A DNA stretch of 64,000 nucleotides. Source: JBBREP01 sp036501845. Its GTDB lineage: Bacteria; Actinomycetota; Acidimicrobiia; IMCC26256; PALSA-610. The translations under genes were made by a program, and so were the position numbers. The notes under the pieces are model-generated. The model was not told the DNA's origin, did no database searches, and worked only from the letters and a program-made list of their open reading frames with translations. Where the stretch lies: positions 14,592 through 78,591 of the forward strand of contig DASXZO010000139.1 in assembly GCA_036501845.1 (NCBI GenBank). The letters are read 5' to 3'. This document shows positions 7,983 to 17,058 of the stretch, piece by piece. How positions within the stretch are numbered: the stretch's first letter is position 1; each line of letters starts with the position of its first letter.

Positions 7983-8164
7983 ACGCTGATCGCCTGCGTG
8001 GGACAGCCCTGCGCGGCCACGATGATCTTGTCGTCGTCGGCCGCCGCCGGATCGAGCACCACGGCGATGCCGTCGTCGTCGAGGTCGAACACGCCGGGCG
8101 CCCAGAACGCGCAGTTGCCCGATCCCATGCAGGTGTCGCGGTCGATGCGAATGTCGAGAGCCAC
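7955..8164 (-). CDS. single-cluster 3Fe-4S ferredoxin of the P450-redox-partner type
   Basis: 69-residue electron carrier. Cluster ligands are CMGSGNC (first and second Cys separated by five residues, so the second Cys of a 4Fe-4S motif is missing) and a later Cys-Pro (GCPTQAI), the pattern of 3Fe-4S ferredoxins that feed cytochromes P450 in actinobacteria. The GTG at 8162-8164 fits the family N-terminus (ALDIRIDRDTC); ten more residues are possible upstream. The only P450 in the window is 39 kb away (47354), so partnership is speculative. The gene overlaps the convergent ClpP-like gene by 28 bp. Confidence 0.85.
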   Translation of the reverse strand: MALDIRIDRDTCMGSGNCAFWAPGVFDLDDDGIAVVLDPAAADDDKIIVAAQGCPTQAISVYRGDEKLA

Positions 8165-8230
8165 GGTGATCACGCTATACGCGGTGCCCACCACGGCGAC
8201 CAGCCGCAGCAGCCAGGCGGCCCGCCCGCG

Positions 8231-8410
8231 TCAGCCGACGACACCCCGCACGTAGGCGACGAACGCGTCCTTCGAGATCGTGGGCGCGGTACCGCCGAAG
8301 TTCGACGAGTTCAGGTCGAACGTGTACACGTCGTCGCCCTTCTTCACCTGGATCGTGAAACCGGTGCCCACCACGGCAGCCTCGCCGAACAACTTGGCCG
8401 CGCCCGCCAC
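8231..8410 (-). CDS. small hypothetical protein (about 59 residues)
   Basis: A short frame just downstream of the FGGY kinase gene, starting at GTG 8408-8410. The product has a regular alternating pattern (GFTIQVKKGDDVYTFDLN, ISKDAFVAYVRGV) that looks like a real soluble domain rather than a shadow reading. No recognised motif, cysteine or membrane segment. It is 31 bases downstream of the kinase stop, in the same direction, so it could be the last gene of that unit. The start is uncertain because there is no strong ribosome-binding site. Confidence 0.4.
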   Translation of the reverse strand: MAGAAKLFGEAAVVGTGFTIQVKKGDDVYTFDLNSSNFGGTAPTISKDAFVAYVRGVVG

Positions 8411-8441
8411 CGTGACCCGAGCACAACTCCGCCGGTGAGGC

Positions 8442-9797
8442 TCAACTCGCGACGGCGAGCCACCGTTCGTAGCGATCTCCCACCGCCGCGAGCGCGGCCG
8501 CGTCGGGCTCGACCGTGCGGGCGATCCGCGCCCAGCGCGCGCCGTCGGCCAACGACGTCTCCAAGCCCGCGGCCATTCGAGCGCCGAACGCGGCACCGAG
8601 CGCGCCGCCTTCGGGCACCGCAACCACGTCGACCGGCAGCCCCGTGCACGTCGCGAGCGTGTCGAGCCAGTCGTCGACAGCCACACCACCACCCGTCGCG
8701 ACGATGCGACGCGCCGGCGACGGTGTGACATCGATGAAACGGCGGGTCACGAAACCGGCGGCCTCGAACGCGGCGCGCCGGAGCGTGCGCGCCGAATGCG
8801 TGAGGTCGAGACCGTGCAGCTCGGCCCGCCGAGTTGGGTCGTTGATCGGCACGCGCTCGCCACGCGGATACGGCACCCACAGCGGCACGTTCGTGAGGTC
8901 GAGCTCGCCGCGCGCGCCGTCGCCGGCGAGCAGCGACGTCGCCCAGTTCAGGAAGAGGCCACCGGCATTCGACGGCCCACCGATGAGAAAGCGGCCTGGA
9001 GTGGTGTGCGGGATCGGGAAGTAACCGGGGATGTCAAGCGGCTCGTCGACCACGCACCACACGATGAGCGTGGTGCCACAGATCACGAGCACATCGCCCG
9101 GCTCGAACGCGCCGGCCACGATCTGCTCACCCATGGCGTCGATGGTGCCGCCCTCGAGCACGCAGCCCGGGTAGCCGATCACCTCGCCCGCCGCGGTGCC
9201 GGCGGGCACGAGCGGGGGCATCTGGTGGACGCGCGCGCCCGCGTCGACCACCATCTCTTCGTTCCACGTGCCCGCGAAGTCGAAGAGCGGCCAGCATGCC
9301 GCGGCGGCATTCGTCGACAGCACCGGCGCGCCCGTGAGCGACGCGTTGGCGACGCTCTGCGCGGTACGAAAGCCTGCGGCATCCGGGTATTCGTGCGCGA
9401 GCCAGGCGAGGAAGCGAGCGAGCTCACCGCGCTCACTGAACGGCCCGACCTCGTTGCCGCGACCGCGCTCGTCGCCGTAGAGCAGCCCGGGCGCGATCGG
9501 ATGTTCCTTGTCGTCGACGGCGGTGAGCGACGGCACCATCGCCGCCACGCTCACTGCGCGCGGCACGATGCCGGCATCGTCGAGGCCGAGCCCGTCGAGC
9601 GCGGCACGCGGTCCGTCGAACCAGGCCGCACGCGCGTCGTGCTGGAAACGCTCGGGCGTGGGGATCGCGAAGTTGTGCGGCACGCGGACGCGCCGGATCA
9701 CGTTGCCGTCGTCATCGGCCGCGACGGCCTTCACCGACGACGTGCCGATGTCGATCCCCACCGTCACCGCGCCGCGCGGAGTGGCTCCTGCCGTCAC
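8442..9797 (-). CDS. FGGY-family carbohydrate kinase (xylulokinase-like)
   Basis: 451-residue ATP-dependent sugar or polyol kinase of the actin-like fold. GIDIGTSSVKA at the N-terminus is the phosphate-1 motif; IVATGGGVAVDDW near residue 365 is the adenosine-binding FGGY region; GLLYGDERG is the sugar-binding Asp loop. Length is slightly short of the usual 480-500. There is no sugar transporter or isomerase next to it, so the sugar cannot be named. It lies 34 bp downstream of the HisN-like gene in the same direction and is followed by the small hypothetical gene. Confidence 0.88.
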   Translation of the reverse strand: MTAGATPRGAVTVGIDIGTSSVKAVAADDDGNVIRRVRVPHNFAIPTPERFQHDARAAWFDGPRAALDGLGLDDAGIVPRAVSVAAMVPSLTAVDDKEHPIAPGLLYGDERGRGNEVGPFSERGELARFLAWLAHEYPDAAGFRTAQSVANASLTGAPVLSTNAAAACWPLFDFAGTWNEEMVVDAGARVHQMPPLVPAGTAAGEVIGYPGCVLEGGTIDAMGEQIVAGAFEPGDVLVICGTTLIVWCVVDEPLDIPGYFPIPHTTPGRFLIGGPSNAGGLFLNWATSLLAGDGARGELDLTNVPLWVPYPRGERVPINDPTRRAELHGLDLTHSARTLRRAAFEAAGFVTRRFIDVTPSPARRIVATGGGVAVDDWLDTLATCTGLPVDVVAVPEGGALGAAFGARMAAGLETSLADGARWARIARTVEPDAAALAAVGDRYERWLAVAS

Positions 9798-9831
9798 GGC
9801 CGGTCACCGTAGCGGCGCACCGCGCGTGCGT

Positions 9832-10617
9832 TCACCTCTGCAGTGAGCGGAGCGCTTCTGAGTGCAGGCGACCGTTCGTGCACACGAGCGAATCGGCAGT
9901 GCGCGGATCGGTGCCGCCGTCGATCGTCGACCAGCGGCCGCCGGCTTCCTCGATGATCGGCAGCAGTGCCGCCGCGTCCCAGTACGCCACGATCGGATCG
10001 ATCGAGATGTCGAAGCTGCCGTCGGCCACGAGCATGTGCTGCCAGAAGTCGCCGAGCCCACGCGTGCGCCAGCACTCACGACCCAGCGCCATCATCCGGT
10101 TGCCGACGCCGTCGAGATCGAAGCGGGCGGTGGTGTCCCACGCGAACGACAGTTGCGCGTCGCCGAGCGTGCCCACAGCCGACACACCAATCCGTTCACC
10201 GTCGCGGTACGCGCCCAGACCGCGCCCGGCCCACCAACGACTGCCGAGGGCGGGCGCGCTCACCACGCCCACCACGACCTCGCCGTCGTGCTCGAGGCCG
10301 AGCAGCGTCGCCCACACGGGCACGCCCCGCACATAGTTCTTGGTGCCGTCGATCGGATCGACGATCCAGCACCACGAACCGCTCGCCTCTCCCCCACCGA
10401 ACTCCTCGCCGAGCACATCGTGGTCGGGCGCGCGCGTGGCGAGGTGCGCGCGCACCATCTCCTCCACGGCCCGGTCGGCTTCGCTCACCGGCGTCAGATC
10501 GGGCTTGGTCTGCACCACGAGATCGGCGGCGCGAAAGCGTGCCATGGTGATCGCATCGGCCCGGTCGGCAAGCTCGAGTGCAAGCGCGAGCGCGGCTTCG
10601 ACTTCCACGTTCGCCAC
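9832..10617 (-). CDS. hisN: inositol-monophosphatase-family phosphatase, histidinol-phosphatase (HisN)-like
   Basis: 261-residue Mg2+/Li+-sensitive phosphatase. LGEEFGGG, WIVDPIDGTKNYVRG (metal-binding DPxDGT) and AYWDAAALLPIIEEAGG (WDxAA) are the diagnostic motifs. The wording ALELADRADAITMARFRAADLVVQTKPDLTPVSEADRAVE is typical of actinobacterial HisN, which catalyses the last phosphatase step of histidine synthesis; the motif set alone does not exclude inositol phosphatase. The start GTG 10615-10617 leaves 25 bp to the divergent glutamate dehydrogenase gene; a second GTG at 10606-10608 is an alternative. The two promoters must overlap. Confidence 0.85.
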   Translation of the reverse strand: MANVEVEAALALALELADRADAITMARFRAADLVVQTKPDLTPVSEADRAVEEMVRAHLATRAPDHDVLGEEFGGGEASGSWCWIVDPIDGTKNYVRGVPVWATLLGLEHDGEVVVGVVSAPALGSRWWAGRGLGAYRDGERIGVSAVGTLGDAQLSFAWDTTARFDLDGVGNRMMALGRECWRTRGLGDFWQHMLVADGSFDISIDPIVAYWDAAALLPIIEEAGGRWSTIDGGTDPRTADSLVCTNGRLHSEALRSLQR

Positions 10618-10629
10618 AGTAGGCGGCAC

Positions 10630-10635
10630 TACCCT
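10630..10635 (+). promoter_or_regulatory. -10 hexamer TACCCT, leaderless promoter
   Basis: TACCCT ends 7 nt before the ATG of the glutamate dehydrogenase gene; no ribosome-binding site is present. It lies in the 25-bp gap to the divergent hisN-like start. Confidence 0.5.
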
Positions 10636-10642
10636 CGACCGG

Positions 10643-13600
10643 ATGAACGGCGACGACCGTTCCGCGTTGGTCGAACGGGTGTCGAGCCTGGCGTCGTCAT
10701 ACGTCGCCGTCGACGAGGCGCCCGGACTCGGCGCGTTCATTCGCCGCTTCTATGCCGATGTCGGCGCCGACGACCTCGCCGAGCGCACCATCGACGAGCT
10801 CGCCGGCGCGGCGCGCGCGCTGTGGCGCGCCGCGTCGAACCGCCCGCCCGGCACACCGGTGATCCGCGCCTACGACCCCGCGGCGGGTGTCGACGGCTGG
10901 TCGTCGCCCTACACCGTGATCGAAGTGGTGAGCGACGACATGCCGTTCATCGTCGACTCCGTCACCACAGCGATCGAGCGGCGGCACAGCACCGTGCAGC
11001 TCGCGATCCACCCGATCGTGGCCGTGCGCCGCACACCCGACGGGAAGTTGCTCGGCGTGGCCGCGTCGGGCGACCCGAACGGCGCCGATGGGTACGTGCC
11101 CACCGAGGGCGAGCGGCGGGTGGTCGAGTCGTTCGTGCACATGGAGATCGACCGCATCGACGACACCGCGCTGCTCGCCGAGCTCGTCGACGACCTGCGC
11201 GCGGTGTACGCCGACGTGCACGCGGCCACGAACGACTGGAGCGACATGCTCGCAGTCACGTTCCGCGTGGTGAACGAACTCGGCGCGGGCGGTAGCGACG
11301 AGGACCGCTCCGAGACGCGCGCGCTGTTGCAATGGATGGCCGATCATCACTTCACGTTCCTCGGCGTATGCGACATCGTGCCCACCGACGACGATCGCGT
11401 CACGATCGTGGAGGGAAGCGCGCTCGGCATCCTGCGCGACGACTCTCGCCCGCAGCTCACACCATTCGCGGGGTCGGCGACGCTCGTGGTGAACAAGGAG
11501 CCGCAACGATCACGCGTGCACCGCGACGTGTATCTCGACGCGGTCGCGGTGCGCAGCATCGGCTCCGACGGTCGTATTGCCCGGGAGACCAGGTTCCTCG
11601 GGTTGTGGACGTCGAGCGCCTATCACGCCAACCCGAGTGAGATCCCGGTACTGCGGCGCAAGGTGACCGCAGTGGTGCAGCGGGCCGGCTACCCGCACGA
11701 CTCACACGCCGGCAAGGACCTCGCCGCGGTACTCGACACGTACCCGCGCGACCAACTGTTCCAGATCGGTGTGGACGAGCTCTACGAGACGGCCATCGCG
11801 ATCGTGCAGCTCCAGGAGCGCAAGCGCGTGCGGCTGTTCCTGCGCGCCGACGTGACCGGTCAATTCGTGTCGGCGCTCGTGTTCGCGCCGCGCGACCGCT
11901 ACACCACCACGCTGCGCCTGCGCATCGCGACGATCCTCGGCGACGCGGTGCACGCGAGCGAATCGCAATGGACCACGAGCGTGAGCGACGCGCCGCTGGC
12001 CCGGCTCCACTTCGTGATGCGCGTCGCCCCGGGCGCGCTCGACGGCGTGTCGACGCGCGAGCTCGAGGCGCGCATCAGTGTGGCCAGCCGCACTTGGAGC
12101 GAAGAACTGCGAGACGCGCTCGTGGCTGCGGTGGGCGTGGACCGCGCTCCGGCGTTGGTGCGTCGCTGGGCCGACGGTTTTCCACCCGCGTACCAGGACG
12201 ACGTGCCCGCCACGGTCGCGGTGGCCGACGTGTTCGATCTGGACACGCTCGAACGCACCGGCACCACGGTGCTGCGGCTCGAAGCCGAACAGTCCGACGG
12301 CGTGATGCCGTTCAGCGTGATCAGCTCCACGCAGCTGCCGCTCTCCGACCTGATGCCGGTGCTCGCGAACCTCGGTGTGCGGGTTGTGGACGAGCATCCC
12401 TACGTGATCGACGCCCCGGGCGACGGCGACGGCGACGGCGACGGCGCCGACGCGAGTAGTGGGCGCACTCCTCGAGAGGTGGTGCACCTCGCGCGGTTCG
12501 GCATCCGTTCCGGCGCGCACGGCGTCGACCTCGCCGCGAGCCGCGATGGGTTCGAGGAAGCGTTCGCCGCGGTGCTCCATGGCGAGGCCGAGAGCGACAC
12601 GTTCGGAGCGCTCGTGCTCGGGGCATCGCTCGGTTGGCGTGAGGTGGCGCTCCTGCGCGCCTACGCGCGCTACATGCGCCAGATCGGCACGTTGTTCTCG
12701 CACGAATACATCGCCAGTGTGCTCAACAACCACGCCGACATTGCGGGCGCGCTCGTCGCCTACTTCCGCGCCCGCTTCGATCCCGATATCAGCGCCGACG
12801 AGCGTGAGCGAGCACAGGCGGAACGCCGCGAAGAGCTCCAGCAGATGGTGGACGCGGTCACGAGCCTCGACGACGACCGCATCCTGCGCGGCCTCACCAC
12901 GTTGGTCGACGCCACCCTGCGCACGAACTGGTTCCAGCGCGATGCCACGGGCCGCGCGCCGTCGCACATCGTCTACAAGCTCGATCCCACACGGATCCCC
13001 GACGTCCCGCGGCCGGTGCCCGCCTACGAGATCTTCGTGTACTCGCCGCGCGTGGAAGCCGTGCATCTCCGCATGGGCAAGGTCGCGCGTGGCGGGTTGC
13101 GCTGGAGCGACCGGCGCGAGGACTTCCGCACCGAGGTGCTCGGCCTCGTGAAGGCGCAGACCGTGAAGAACGCGGTGATCGTGCCCACCGGCGCCAAGGG
13201 CGGCTTCGTGCCCAAGCGCTTGCCGCCGATCACCGAACGCGACGCCTGGCTCGCCGAGGGCACAGATTGCTACCGCACGTTCGTCGGCGGCCTGCTCGAC
13301 GTCACCGACAACAACGTCACGCCCGCCGGATCGTCGCGACATGCCGCGTCGGTGACGCGGCCACCCGATCGCGTCGTGCGTTACGACGGCGACGACCCCT
13401 ACCTCGTGGTGGCGGCCGACAAGGGCACGGCCACGTTCTCCGACATCGCCAACGACATCGCCGTGGCCCGCGGCTTCTGGCTCGGCGACGCGTTCGCGTC
13501 GGGCGGCAGCTCGGGTTACGACCACAAGGCCATGGGCATCACGGCCCGCGGCGCGTGGGAATCTGTGCGCGCGCATTTCCGTGAGCTCGGTATCGACCCC

Positions 13601-15517
13601 GACATCGATTCGTTCACCGCAGTGGGCATCGGCGACATGTCGGGCGACGTGTTCGGTAACGGCATGCTGCTGTCGCGCCAACTCCGCCTCGTGGCCGCGT
13701 TCGACCACCGCCATGTGTTCCTCGACCCTGAACCCGACCCTTCCACCAGCTTCGAGGAGCGGGCCCGGCTGTTCGCGCTTCCCCGTTCGTCGTGGGCCGA
13801 CTACGACGCCACTCGGATCTCCGACGGCGGCGGTGTGTACGCGCGCACGAACAAGAGCGTGCCGATCACGCGCCAGGTGCGCGCCGCGCTCGGACTCCCC
13901 GACGACGTCGCCGCGCTGAGCCCGCCCGCGCTGATCAGCGCCATCCTTGCTGCGCCGGTCGACCTGCTGTGGAACGGTGGTGTCGGCACCTACGTGCGCG
14001 CGTCGGCCGAGTCGAACGCCGAGGCCGGCGACAAGGCGAACGATGCGGTGCGCATCGATGCCTCGTCGGTGCGAGCGCGTGTAGTGGTGGAGGGCGGCAA
14101 CCTCGGCCTCACCCAGCCGGCGCGCATCGAGCTCGCCAAGCGCGACGTTGCGGTGAACAGCGATGCCATCGACAACTCGGCGGGCGTCGACACGTCGGAC
14201 CACGAGGTGAACATCAAGATCCTGCTCGCCGACATGATCGCCCGCGGCGAGCTGCAAGCAGCCGAACGCGACGCGCTGCTCGCGGGCATGACCGACGACG
14301 TCGCCGCGCTCGTGCTCGACGACAACTACCAGCAGAACCGCACGTTGATGGTGGGCCGCGCCGAGAGCGGCCCGATGGCCGATGTGCACCTGCGCTACCT
14401 CACCGTGCTCGAGTCGGAGGGCAAGCTCGATCGAGCGGTCGAGTTCCTACCGTCGTCGAGCGAGCTCGCCGAGCGCAAGGCCCAAGGCATCGGGCTCTAC
14501 GGCCCCGAGCTCGCCGTGGTGCTCGCCTACAGCAAGCACACCACCGAGCAGGCCGTGCTGGCGAGCGACCTGCCCGACGATCGCGACGTGGCCGCGGTGT
14601 TGCACGACTATTTCCCGCAGGCGTTGCGCACGCGGGCCGCCGCGGCGATCGGCCGTCACTCGCTGCGCCGCGAGATCACCGCCACCGCGCTCGTGAACGC
14701 GATGGTGAACACCGGCGGCACCACGCTCGCGTTCCGCATGATGGAGGAGACCGGCGCCACCGAACCCGATGTGGTGCGCGCGCAGTTCGTGGCGTGGCGA
14801 GTGTTCGAGCAACAGCAGTTCTGGGACGACGTGGCCGCGCTCGATCACAAGGTTGCGGCGTCGCTCCAGGTGGAGCTGTACCTCGAAGGGCGGCGCCTCG
14901 TGGAACGCGCGACGCGCTGGCTGCTCCGCCACCGCCGATCGCCGCTCGCGATCGGCGCGACGGTCGACGCGTTTGCCGACGGCGTGCACCGTTGCACCGA
15001 GATCCTGCCGTCGGTGCTCGGTGACGATGGCGCGGCCGCGATCGCCCACTCGCTCGAGCACTTCCTCGCCGGCGGCGTACCCGAGCCGGTGGCCACGCGC
15101 GCGGCCACCTACCGCTCGCTCGCGTCGGCCCTCGACATCGTGGAGATCGGCGCCGCAACGAGCCGCCCCGTGGAGGCCGTGGCCGCGGTATACGCCACGG
15201 TCGGCGATCGCCTCGGACTCGACTGGCTGCGTGAGCACATTCTCACCGACCTGCGCCGCGACGACCGCTGGAGCGCACTCGCCCGCAGCGCATTGCGTGA
15301 CGACGTGTTCGAAGAGCACCGCGCGATCACCTCGGCCATCCTGCGCGCCGCCCACACCGGTGACGACGCCGCCACCTCCTTCGAACAATGGGCTACCGAA
15401 CGCGACACCGCGCTCTCGAGAGCCACCAAAGTCCTAGAAGACGTCCGCCAAGCCGCCACCTACGACCTCGCCACCCTCTCCGTAGCCCTACGCGAACTCC
15501 GCAACCTCCTCAGCTAA
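10643..15517 (+). CDS. gdh: large NAD-specific glutamate dehydrogenase (1600-residue class)
   Basis: 1624-residue enzyme that oxidises glutamate to 2-oxoglutarate with NAD+. It matches the L-180 class of Streptomyces and mycobacteria: an N-terminal ACT-like regulatory half, a central catalytic dehydrogenase (RGGLRWSDRREDFRTEVLGL near 814-833, then TVKNAVIVPTGAKGGFV with the substrate lysines, and VVEGGNLGLTQPARIE) and a helical C-terminal domain. At about residues 592-600 there is a short Gly-Asp repeat encoded by a hexanucleotide repeat. ATG 10643 follows a -10 box by 7 nt, so the message may be leaderless. In mycobacteria this enzyme is controlled by GarA; no GarA is in this window. Confidence 0.95.
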   Translation: MNGDDRSALVERVSSLASSYVAVDEAPGLGAFIRRFYADVGADDLAERTIDELAGAARALWRAASNRPPGTPVIRAYDPAAGVDGWSSPYTVIEVVSDDMPFIVDSVTTAIERRHSTVQLAIHPIVAVRRTPDGKLLGVAASGDPNGADGYVPTEGERRVVESFVHMEIDRIDDTALLAELVDDLRAVYADVHAATNDWSDMLAVTFRVVNELGAGGSDEDRSETRALLQWMADHHFTFLGVCDIVPTDDDRVTIVEGSALGILRDDSRPQLTPFAGSATLVVNKEPQRSRVHRDVYLDAVAVRSIGSDGRIARETRFLGLWTSSAYHANPSEIPVLRRKVTAVVQRAGYPHDSHAGKDLAAVLDTYPRDQLFQIGVDELYETAIAIVQLQERKRVRLFLRADVTGQFVSALVFAPRDRYTTTLRLRIATILGDAVHASESQWTTSVSDAPLARLHFVMRVAPGALDGVSTRELEARISVASRTWSEELRDALVAAVGVDRAPALVRRWADGFPPAYQDDVPATVAVADVFDLDTLERTGTTVLRLEAEQSDGVMPFSVISSTQLPLSDLMPVLANLGVRVVDEHPYVIDAPGDGDGDGDGADASSGRTPREVVHLARFGIRSGAHGVDLAASRDGFEEAFAAVLHGEAESDTFGALVLGASLGWREVALLRAYARYMRQIGTLFSHEYIASVLNNHADIAGALVAYFRARFDPDISADERERAQAERREELQQMVDAVTSLDDDRILRGLTTLVDATLRTNWFQRDATGRAPSHIVYKLDPTRIPDVPRPVPAYEIFVYSPRVEAVHLRMGKVARGGLRWSDRREDFRTEVLGLVKAQTVKNAVIVPTGAKGGFVPKRLPPITERDAWLAEGTDCYRTFVGGLLDVTDNNVTPAGSSRHAASVTRPPDRVVRYDGDDPYLVVAADKGTATFSDIANDIAVARGFWLGDAFASGGSSGYDHKAMGITARGAWESVRAHFRELGIDPDIDSFTAVGIGDMSGDVFGNGMLLSRQLRLVAAFDHRHVFLDPEPDPSTSFEERARLFALPRSSWADYDATRISDGGGVYARTNKSVPITRQVRAALGLPDDVAALSPPALISAILAAPVDLLWNGGVGTYVRASAESNAEAGDKANDAVRIDASSVRARVVVEGGNLGLTQPARIELAKRDVAVNSDAIDNSAGVDTSDHEVNIKILLADMIARGELQAAERDALLAGMTDDVAALVLDDNYQQNRTLMVGRAESGPMADVHLRYLTVLESEGKLDRAVEFLPSSSELAERKAQGIGLYGPELAVVLAYSKHTTEQAVLASDLPDDRDVAAVLHDYFPQALRTRAAAAIGRHSLRREITATALVNAMVNTGGTTLAFRMMEETGATEPDVVRAQFVAWRVFEQQQFWDDVAALDHKVAASLQVELYLEGRRLVERATRWLLRHRRSPLAIGATVDAFADGVHRCTEILPSVLGDDGAAAIAHSLEHFLAGGVPEPVATRAATYRSLASALDIVEIGAATSRPVEAVAAVYATVGDRLGLDWLREHILTDLRRDDRWSALARSALRDDVFEEHRAITSAILRAAHTGDDAATSFEQWATERDTALSRATKVLEDVRQAATYDLATLSVALRELRNLLS
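12421..12444 (+). repeat. in-frame hexanucleotide repeat (cgacgg)4 in gdh
   Basis: Four tandem cgacgg units encode a Gly-Asp run in a linker before the HLARFGIRSG block. Slippage here would add or remove two residues without shifting the frame. Confidence 0.7.
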
Positions 15518-15731
15518 CCCGCATCCCCACCAAGCAACGTCACAAGCAGCGAGCGGCCACGCTGGCGGCACCGAGGTACGGAGGCGCCGGCTCAATGTCC
15601 GGGACGAGCCCGCGGCGCCACGGCGAGGAAGCGAATCCGTAGCGTCGGACCGAGCGAGGGAGCGCACTTCGCGAGCGCCAGCGAGCCCCGAAGCGCTGCG
15701 AAGGGCCGATGCGTGTGAGCGTTCGCCGTGG

Positions 15732-15770
15732 TGTCGCGGGCGACAATGTCGCACGCACTGGATCGCGTGC
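15732..15770. terminator. tandem dyads in the gdh/thiolase convergent gap
   Basis: TGTCGC-GG-GCGACA (15732-15745) is a perfect dyad, its right arm pairs again with TGTCGC at 15747-15752, and GCACGC-n8-GCGTGC (15751-15770) forms a further stem. They sit between the convergent gdh and thiolase stops, closest to the thiolase end. The rest of 15518-15777 is GC-rich sequence with no credible gene. No T-tract, so intrinsic termination is only a possibility. Confidence 0.35.
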
Positions 15771-15777
15771 GCAGGCC

Positions 15778-16950
15778 TCAGGCGAGCACTTCGATGACTG
15801 TTGCGCTCCCCATACCCCCACCGGCACACATGCTGGCGACGCCGTAGCCGCCGCCGCGGCGGCGCAGTTCGTGGGCGAGCGTCACGATCATGCGTGCACC
15901 GGTGGCCGCGACCGGGTGGCCGAGTGAGCAACCGCTGCCGCTGACGTTGGTGATGTCGTGCGGGATGCCGAGCATCTTCGTGGTCGCCACGCACATCGAC
16001 GCGAAGGCCTCGTTGATCTCGAACAGCTTCACGTCGTTGATGTCGATGCCGGCGCGCTTGAGCGCCTTCGGGATCGCGTGCACCGGGCCGAGGCCGGTCT
16101 CTGCGGGCGGCACACCGGCCGACGCCCAGCTCTTCACCACCGCGAGGGGCTGGAGGTCGTGCGCCCTGGCGTAGGCGTCGCTCACGATCACCATCGCGGC
16201 GGAACCGTCGTTCAGACCCGACGAGTTGCCCGCGGTGATCGGAAAGCCGTCGATCTCCGGGTGCAGCACCTTCAGCGACGCGAGCTTCTCCATCGACGTC
16301 TGGCGCGGGTGCTCGTCGCGCTCGAACGTGACCGTGGTGCCGTCGCGCCGCGGCGCCTCGATCGGGAACAGCTCCTCCTCGAAGCGTCCCTCGGCGATCG
16401 CCGCAAGGGCGCGCTCGTGCGAGGCGCAGGCCCAGAAGTCCATCTGCTCGCGCGTCACGTCGGCGGCCTTGGCCGCGTTCCAGCCGACGGTGATCGACAT
16501 GTCGAACGCCGGCGCGTCCGGCGTCTCCGGATGGCTCGGCGACATCCACTGCTTGTACTCGTCGGTGCCGAGCACGCGCTTCATGCTGGACGGCGACGTC
16601 GAGATCGACTCGGCGCCCCCGGCGATCACGACTTCGTCCATGCCGGCGCGGATGCTTCCCGCGGCCGTCTGCACTGCGGCCATGCCCGACGCGCAGTGGC
16701 GGTTGTGCGCAACACCCGGCACGTGCACGAGTCCGGTCTCGATCGCGGCGTAGCGAGCGATGTCGCCGCCGCCCTGGAGCACCTCACCGAGCACGATGTC
16801 GTCGACGTCGTCGGGCGCCACGCCGCTGCGCGCCAGCGCTTCCGCCACCGCATACTTGGCGAGATCGAACGCACTCACGTCGACGAGCGTGCCCTTGCGG
16901 GCGGTGCCGATCGGGGTGCGGCACGCCGAGACGATCACGGCTTCGGTCAT
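15778..16950 (-). CDS. fadA: acetyl-CoA acetyltransferase (thiolase II)
   Basis: 390-residue thiolase. The nucleophile is Cys86 in NRHCASGM; NEAFASM, GSGCSLGHPVAATGARM (catalytic His) and CAGGGMG (second Cys) are all present, so it should be active in beta-oxidation thiolysis or acetoacetyl-CoA formation. Start ATG 16948-16950 has AAGGAG at proper spacing. It is monocistronic: a 46-bp hairpin separates it from the end of the Tad operon, and it converges on gdh. The exact chain-length preference is not visible. Confidence 0.92.
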   Translation of the reverse strand: MTEAVIVSACRTPIGTARKGTLVDVSAFDLAKYAVAEALARSGVAPDDVDDIVLGEVLQGGGDIARYAAIETGLVHVPGVAHNRHCASGMAAVQTAAGSIRAGMDEVVIAGGAESISTSPSSMKRVLGTDEYKQWMSPSHPETPDAPAFDMSITVGWNAAKAADVTREQMDFWACASHERALAAIAEGRFEEELFPIEAPRRDGTTVTFERDEHPRQTSMEKLASLKVLHPEIDGFPITAGNSSGLNDGSAAMVIVSDAYARAHDLQPLAVVKSWASAGVPPAETGLGPVHAIPKALKRAGIDINDVKLFEINEAFASMCVATTKMLGIPHDITNVSGSGCSLGHPVAATGARMIVTLAHELRRRGGGYGVASMCAGGGMGSATVIEVLA

Positions 16951-17000
16951 GGAACGGCTCCTTCGGTGGGCGCGAGGCGCGTGACGCTACCGCCGCCCTC

Positions 17001-17046
17001 GGTGGTCCCATCAACTCCGGGTTTTCCCGGACTTGATGGGACCACC
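17001..17046. terminator. 46-bp near-perfect hairpin after the Tad operon
   Basis: Two 21-nt arms with a TTTT loop pair at 20 of 21 positions (one C-C mismatch). The outer arm is GGTGGTCCCATCAA. It begins 13 bp after the last Tad-operon stop (minus strand) and ends 50 bp before the thiolase start, so it most likely stops Tad read-through. There is no U-tract. Confidence 0.65.
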
Positions 17047-17058
17047 GGCGCGCGCGTG

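Noticed and set aside
11702..14389. Very long minus-strand frame (895 codons) opposite the glutamate dehydrogenase gene
   Set aside because: Antisense shadow caused by high GC third-position bias; composition is His/Arg/Val-rich with no domain, and the plus-strand gene is unmistakable.
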